A stretch of DNA of 11,863 bases from Hydnum rufescens UP504 (Eukaryota; Basidiomycota; Agaricomycetes; Cantharellales; Hydnaceae), in contig MU129143.1 in assembly GCA_014904985.1 (NCBI GenBank), forward strand, positions 69,615 to 81,477, given 5' to 3'. The position numbers and the translations under genes were made by a program. Of the stretch, positions 8,760-11,863 are shown in pieces. The notes below the pieces were generated by a model. It worked only from the letters and a program-made list of their open reading frames with translations, was not told where the DNA came from and searched no databases. How positions within the stretch are numbered: the stretch's first letter is position 1; each line of letters begins with the position of its first letter.

Positions 8760-8833
8760 GTTGTGGCCTGGTCCCAGGTGCCAAACGACGAGGCCCTATC
8801 GGCCACACGCCAAACGAAAACACAACGTCACGT

Positions 8834-8867
8834 GAACCACACACTCGCCGCAGCGGGTGTGTGGTTC
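8834..8867 (+). repeat. Exon-type hairpin, unit 2
   Basis: Arms 8834-8848 and 8853-8867, fifteen pairs including one T/G wobble, four-base loop. It ends eight bases before the GTAAGT donor. Confidence 0.85.
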
Positions 8868-8875
8868 TATATAAT

Positions 8876-8966
8876 GTAAGTAACATTGTGCACGGCGCGA
8901 AAAGAGCAGCAAATGCTGCTCTTTTTGCGTTGGTTTTAATTTTTAACTAATAATCTATTATTCTAG
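8876..8966 (+). other. Intron-like segment 2 with internal hairpin
   Basis: Donor GTAAGT at 8876, branch CTAAT with its adenosine at 8950, acceptor TTCTAG ending at 8966; 91 bases. Stem 8896-8910/8915-8929 has fifteen pairs, one of them G/T, with loop AAAT. Confidence 0.75.
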
Positions 8967-9088
8967 GCTATTGCCACAAGTGAAGACCCGTGGAGCGAGC
9001 CCCCCCCCCGAATGATAACCCGCCCGCAAAGTGAGACCCGCGAACGACAACGCGCCAAACAAAGACACAAATCGATGCCAAACTGCAT

Positions 9089-9120
9089 GAACCACACCCG
9101 CTACCGCGAGTGTGTGGTTC
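9089..9120 (+). repeat. Exon-type hairpin, unit 3 (imperfect)
   Basis: GAACCACAC (9089-9097) pairs perfectly with GTGTGGTTC (9112-9120). The inner part is mismatched because the 5' arm is two bases shorter than in unit 2. Confidence 0.7.
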
Positions 9121-9132
9121 TATACAAGCTAA

Positions 9133-9229
9133 GTAATGGAGTGCACCCCCAACGGCGCAAAAAGAGCAGCAAGGGCTGCTCTTTTTGCGTTCGTTTAATT
9201 TTTAACTAACACCTTATTTATTATTCTAG
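9133..9229 (+). other. Intron-like segment 3 with internal hairpin (shifted donor)
   Basis: At the donor position of the other units this copy reads GCTAAGT (9128-9134), so use would require either a GC donor or the GTAATG at 9133. Branch AACTAAC has its adenosine at 9209 and acceptor TTCTAG ends at 9229. Stem 9156-9170/9175-9189 has fifteen perfect pairs, loop AAGG. Confidence 0.6.
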
Positions 9230-9387
9230 GTTATTGCCTGAACCACCCACCAAACGAACCCCCGCCCCCTCAGAAATGACAACGCACCCACCAACCGAGA
9301 GCCGCAAACGCGACCTGCCAAGGAACACCCGCCAGATGAAACCCGGAACGGAACACACGACGCGAGACCGCAAGGACCGCAGGCGAA

Positions 9388-9413
9388 CCACACGCCCCTT
9401 CGGCAGGTGTGTG
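9388..9413 (+). repeat. Exon-type hairpin, unit 4 (imperfect)
   Basis: CACACGCC pairs with GGC...GTGTG across a short loop, with a two-base AG bulge. It is weaker than in the other units but holds the same position, about ten bases before the donor. Confidence 0.5.
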
Positions 9414-9424
9414 ATGATTTTAAG

Positions 9425-9534
9425 GTAAGTATTCCCCATGTATAAGTGCGATCGCGCAAAAGGAGCAGCATAACGCCCCTCCTTTTGTGTGGCTTTCTTT
9501 CCCCTCCTTACTAATGTATTGCTAATTATTCTAG
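9425..9534 (+). other. Intron-like segment 4 with internal hairpin
   Basis: Donor AAG/GTAAGT at 9425, branch TACTAAT with its adenosine at 9514, acceptor TTCTAG ending at 9534; 110 bases. The stem 9454-9465/9479-9490 has twelve pairs including two G/T wobbles. The tip of the 3' arm has drifted, giving a 13-base loop. Confidence 0.75.
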
Positions 9535-9687
9535 GTTTTCATCTGGACCCACAACCTCCACCAACCCCAATCAAGATCCACGACCCGCCGAACAAACACG
9601 CGAGAACGGTAACCCAGCCCCCAAATGAAACCCACGAATGGCAACAACTCAAAAACATGGCACGAGACCACAGAAGCCCGGACAAAC

Positions 9688-9711
9688 CCACACCCGCTGA
9701 AGCGGGTGTGG
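9688..9711 (+). repeat. Exon-type hairpin, unit 5
   Basis: CCACACCCGC (9688-9697), loop TGAA, GCGGGTGTGG (9702-9711). Ten perfect pairs, ending ten bases before the donor. Confidence 0.85.
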
Positions 9712-9721
9712 TGATTTTGAG

Positions 9722-9826
9722 GTGAGTATTCGCCCCCTATAAGTACCATTGTGCAAAAGGAGCAGCATGCGCTGCTCCTTTTGCATGGTTTTTCTTTTTT
9801 TACTAACTTATTATTTATTATCATAG
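9722..9826 (+). other. Intron-like segment 5 with internal hairpin
   Basis: Donor GAG/GTGAGT at 9722, branch TACTAAC with its adenosine at 9806, pyrimidine-rich run before it, acceptor ATCATAG ending at 9826; 105 bases. Stem 9751-9766/9771-9786 has sixteen pairs, the outermost a G/T, with loop ATGC. It is the most complete unit. Confidence 0.8.
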
Positions 9827-9910
9827 GTAATCTTCTGCCCGCCCAATCAAACCCTCCCCCCAGACCCAAAACCTGCATAAGCCGCCAACCGAAAACCCGC
9901 GACCCCGGGT

Positions 9911-10221
9911 GAGGGGACGATATGTAGAATATAATAATAATGTAATGGTAAATACATAATTATGAACAAAACTCACCACGCCAGTACCTCTCCCTGCATT
10001 TTTTTTTTCACATAAAGTTTGACTTTGCGCTCGATTGTGAACTTGAATTTTGGTGACATTTAGAGTGTTTTTACTAAGCTGATTTGGCATGCTAACTAGC
10101 CTTGGTGATGACAATTAAAGTTTGAAATGCATTCTGACTTACTAAAATACTACCGTATGCTATAAGTGTATCTGTCACGTCACACTGGAACCGAGCGTTA
10201 CCACGTATAACGTCACATTTG
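9911..10221. other. AT-rich stretch without a gene
   Basis: It follows the last A/C-rich segment of the array. It contains an ATAATAATAATG run and a T9 tract at 10000-10008. A minus-strand open frame (10307-10092) overlaps the dispersed repeat and has no conserved counterpart in the other repeat copy. Confidence 0.35.
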
Positions 10222-10393
10222 GTGAGCTGGAGGGGGAAAGGAAGGAAAAACAGACCATGCTTAATGGTAAATTCCTCCAGATTCGTGTCCCAGTCCATCT
10301 GACCCACAGGGTCACTTACTTTCTACGTGTCACCCAATCAGACCCCCCATTGTTGGTTACTTGCTTGGGAGTCAGGCCGCTGGTTTCCTAGAC
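10222..10393. repeat. Dispersed direct repeat, right copy
   Basis: Partner of 1212-1443 in the same orientation, sharing the 15-base block GACCCCCCATTGTTG (10341-10355) and CCACAGGGTCACTT (10304-10317) in the same order with smaller blocks on both sides. The two copies bracket the A and B FAD genes and the hairpin array. Confidence 0.75.
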
Positions 10394-10659
10394 ATATGAA
10401 CATACAGCACTCTCACGACTCAGGATTGCAAACATAAAACAGGATTTTGTGTCCCCACGTCACCCTGGAGGTCGTCAAGCTTACCGTGCCCCTTGGATGT
10501 TTAAGGTGTCATAGGTCCCAGTGCGCCAGAATCCAACCATCCCATCAATTCGACCTCGTCCCAATCTCGACCCCAGTCTTTCATTTGTGGCTGGTTCCTC
10601 TGTTGGAGGAACAAGTCCGCTGTCGATCCACGACCCTGGCTCCAATCCGGCGCGTTATC

Positions 10660-10850
10660 GCGCTTGCATTTTTACTCGTTTGTGTGCATCTGCCGCACTA
10701 TATTCCGGCGCTCTATCGCCCGTTACCCCATATATTACCGTACATACGTCGTATATTCCCCGCTGATTTGTACCCGCCGCCACGTCTTTCAACATCCTCC
10801 GCTTCCTTCACTCTTGCTAATTCATTTTACTTTCGCCGGACGCCTTCCCA
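10660..10850 (+). promoter_or_regulatory. Pyrimidine-rich promoter/leader-like region
   Basis: C/T-rich DNA with few G, containing CATATATTACC-type TATA-like sequence near 10729 and a CT-rich run (CCTCCGCTTCCTTCACTCTTGC) just before an ATG at 10851. This is the usual look of a fungal core promoter and 5' leader. Plus-strand open frames across it (10447-10866 and others) are probably by-products of the low purine content. Confidence 0.4.
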
Positions 10851-10901
10851 TGGCTTCATTCAGTAACACTAACCATTCTTCAGGCATTGACTTTCTCTAA
10901 G
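10851..10901 (+). pseudogene. Truncated gene start (16 codons)
   Basis: CCCATGGC gives a good initiation context. The frame reads MASFSNTNHSSGIDFL and stops at TAA (10899-10901). A GTAAGG donor-like site lies just after at 10915 but outside the frame. It may be the 5' end of a gene cut by later insertion or rearrangement, since the inverted repeat at 10921 and a foreign relic at 10968 follow at once. A short peptide gene or chance is also possible. Confidence 0.3.
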
Positions 10902-10920
10902 TTACGATCAATATGTAAGG

Positions 10921-10964
10921 GCCTGAACGGTTGAAAGAATCTAGAGTCCTTCAACTGTTCAGGC
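10921..10964. repeat. Inverted repeat, 15-bp stem
   Basis: GCCTGAACGGTTGAA (10921-10935) pairs with TTCAACTGTTCAGGC (10950-10964) with one G/T; two further inner pairs extend the stem. It ends four bases before the third copy of the FGNKKY relic, so it may mark an insertion or rearrangement joint. Confidence 0.7.
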
Positions 10965-10967
10965 TCG

Positions 10968-11026
10968 TAGAAGAATCCATTTCATTCTTCAGTTTGTTGT
11001 GGTATTTCTTATTGCCAGCTGGAGGC
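10968..11026 (-). pseudogene. Relic of the unidentified downstream gene, copy 3 (internal deletion)
   Basis: Matches 5533-5611 closely (AGAAGAATCCAT, GTGGTATTTCTTATTGCC, AGCTGGAGGCT) but lacks the 20 bases equivalent to 5581-5600. The minus frame still gives GNKKYHNKLKNEMDSS. It stands more than 3 kb from the nearest FAD copy, so it was moved or left behind by rearrangement. Confidence 0.7.
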
Positions 11027-11863
11027 TACAGTCGTGGACAAGCAAAGTCTGATAATTTGTCTGAAACCTGATCCATTAGCTTCTGGGCCTTGAAAACATC
11101 AAATTCGGGTTCTCCTTGCTCCCAGGATCTCAAAAATGCCCAAGATGAGGTCATGTGACCATTTTTTGGAACGGCCAATTTTTGAGGCCAAATTTTGCAA
11201 TTTTATATGCTTTCCTGGGTGAGGTAGAGGCTTTGGGAGTGTCATATGTGATTGTGTGTACGGTATAAACATGTTCCAGCCATGTGCACCATGTATATAT
11301 GCTTGTAAACATGTATTCTGAAGAGTAGCTAGTTATTCATCATAGATTCTACCATTTTCTATGGCTTGCAAAATGCCTTTTGTGTTAGCAGATTGGGTCT
11401 GGCGTCTGCAGCCGAGTCCGATCGGCATTTAGTCCATGTTTGCATCTGGTATACATCTTACGTAATGGACCCAGCACCCACCGACCACATCTTTCAACAT
11501 CTTTTGTTTTTTAACAACCATTAAGAATTGATAGTTTATAACCATACTAAATACTGCAACCATATAGCTAGCAGGCCTAATCGACATCATATGGCGAGCA
11601 CCCCGGTGTTGCCGATATGTCTTCCGGCTGAAGCCTGAAGAACAATTTGCTCATTTATGGGCTCCAGGGCAGTGAATAGCACTGGGGAATGCCAGAATCA
11701 TAATCTATGCCACTTTTACCTACATTTTGGTGCCCATACCGAGTCTGGGCGCTTAAATTTTGGTCGCCGGCCAATTTTTGGGCTGTCACCAAGAAATAAA
11801 TTGTTATTTACAGAAAACTAAGCCCATGGGACTTTATTGGGACTGCCGGGTGATTCTTCTCTT
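11027..11863. other. AT-rich region without a gene, possible transposon remnant
   Basis: No open frame of useful length on either strand. GGCCAATTTTTG occurs at 11173-11184 and again at 11769-11780, with AAATTTTG-type words next to both, a pattern seen in subterminal repeats of fungal DNA transposons. TAAACATGT is also repeated near 11266 and 11304. No transposase or terminal inverted repeat is visible, so the mobile-element reading is only a suggestion. Confidence 0.3.

Larger units (their letters stand above)
8600..9910 (+). repeat. Tandem array of five hairpin-exon / hairpin-intron units
   Basis: Five units of 210-300 bases run left to right. Each has a T-poor, A/C-rich segment, an ACCACACCCGC-type hairpin ending it, an intron-like segment with a GAGCAGC-type hairpin, a CTAAC/CTAAT branch site and a TAG acceptor followed by G. 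Loops of the second hairpin start at 8701, 8911, 9171, about 9466 and 9767. Spacing grows from about 210 to nearly 300. The inferred exon segments (8760-8875, 8967-about 9128, 9230-9424, 9535-9721, 9827 onward) have lengths that disagree modulo 3 and share no common reading frame, so the array is probably not a protein gene. A spliced long non-coding RNA, a transcribed satellite, or a repetitive gene decayed beyond its frame are the options. No promoter was identified. Confidence 0.75.

Noticed and set aside
8685..9786. The GAGCAGC hairpins look like bacterial bidirectional intrinsic terminators (A-run, GC stem, T-run).
   Set aside because: The setting is a fungal genome with spliced genes, and each hairpin sits at a fixed place between a donor and a branch site, which terminators would not explain.
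9221..9878. Long minus-strand ORFs over the hairpin array, rich in Gly, Arg, Val and Trp.
   Set aside because: They arise because the minus strand is almost free of A, which removes stop codons. They run through the hairpins and splice signals and share no aligned frame between units.
8600..9910. CRISPR-like array (palindromic repeats with unique spacers).
   Set aside because: Spacing is 210-300 bases and variable, segments between repeats are related to each other, and the host is eukaryotic.
10447..10866. 139-codon plus-strand ORF.
   Set aside because: It overlaps other open frames in a purine-poor promoter-like stretch, shows no domain, and its composition follows the base bias.

Overview
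The window looks like nuclear DNA of a filamentous fungus, most likely a basidiomycete. The support is many introns of about 50-70 bases with GT(A/G)AG donors and CTAAC/CTGAT-like branch sites, very short exons, and a secreted FAD-linked oxidase family expanded in tandem. A plant-pathogen lineage such as Rhizoctonia would fit, but that is an impression and not something the sequence proves. No prokaryotic features were seen.

Left and centre (1-7922, minus strand): three copies of one gene, an FAD-binding (PCMH-type, vanillyl-alcohol-oxidase superfamily) oxidoreductase with a C-terminal berberine-bridge-enzyme-like tail. Copy C (1-721) runs off the left edge. Copies A (4975-2798) and B (7922-5762) are complete, with 13 exons each that I could join by hand. 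All three look broken: each has lost one base in the same exon at a different place, B has a further one-base insertion, and C has several indels. In A and B the histidine of the GG-His flavin-linking motif reads Arg. A and B lie in a direct tandem duplication with a spacing of about 2.95 kb, which also carries fragments of an unidentified downstream gene.

Between C and A (722-2500) there is no convincing gene. It holds small hairpins, a diverged direct repeat (1212-1443) that recurs at 10222-10393, and one interrupted minus-strand ORF.

Right of B (8480-9900, plus strand) is the most unusual structure. Five tandem units each consist of a T-poor, A/C-rich segment ending in a hairpin (ACCACACCCGC type), then an intron-like segment with donor, internal hairpin (AGAGCAGC/GCTGCTCT type), TACTAAC-like branch site and TAG acceptor. 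Hairpin stems are kept by paired changes, and the stem-to-branch spacing is 20-24 bases in all five. Segment lengths differ modulo 3 and no reading frame joins them, so a spliced non-coding transcript or a transcribed satellite is more likely than a protein gene.

Far right (9900-11863): the second copy of the dispersed repeat, a pyrimidine-rich promoter-like stretch leading to a 16-codon truncated start, a 15-bp-stem inverted repeat, a third copy of the downstream-gene fragment, and about 830 bases of AT-rich DNA without a gene, possibly transposon-derived.
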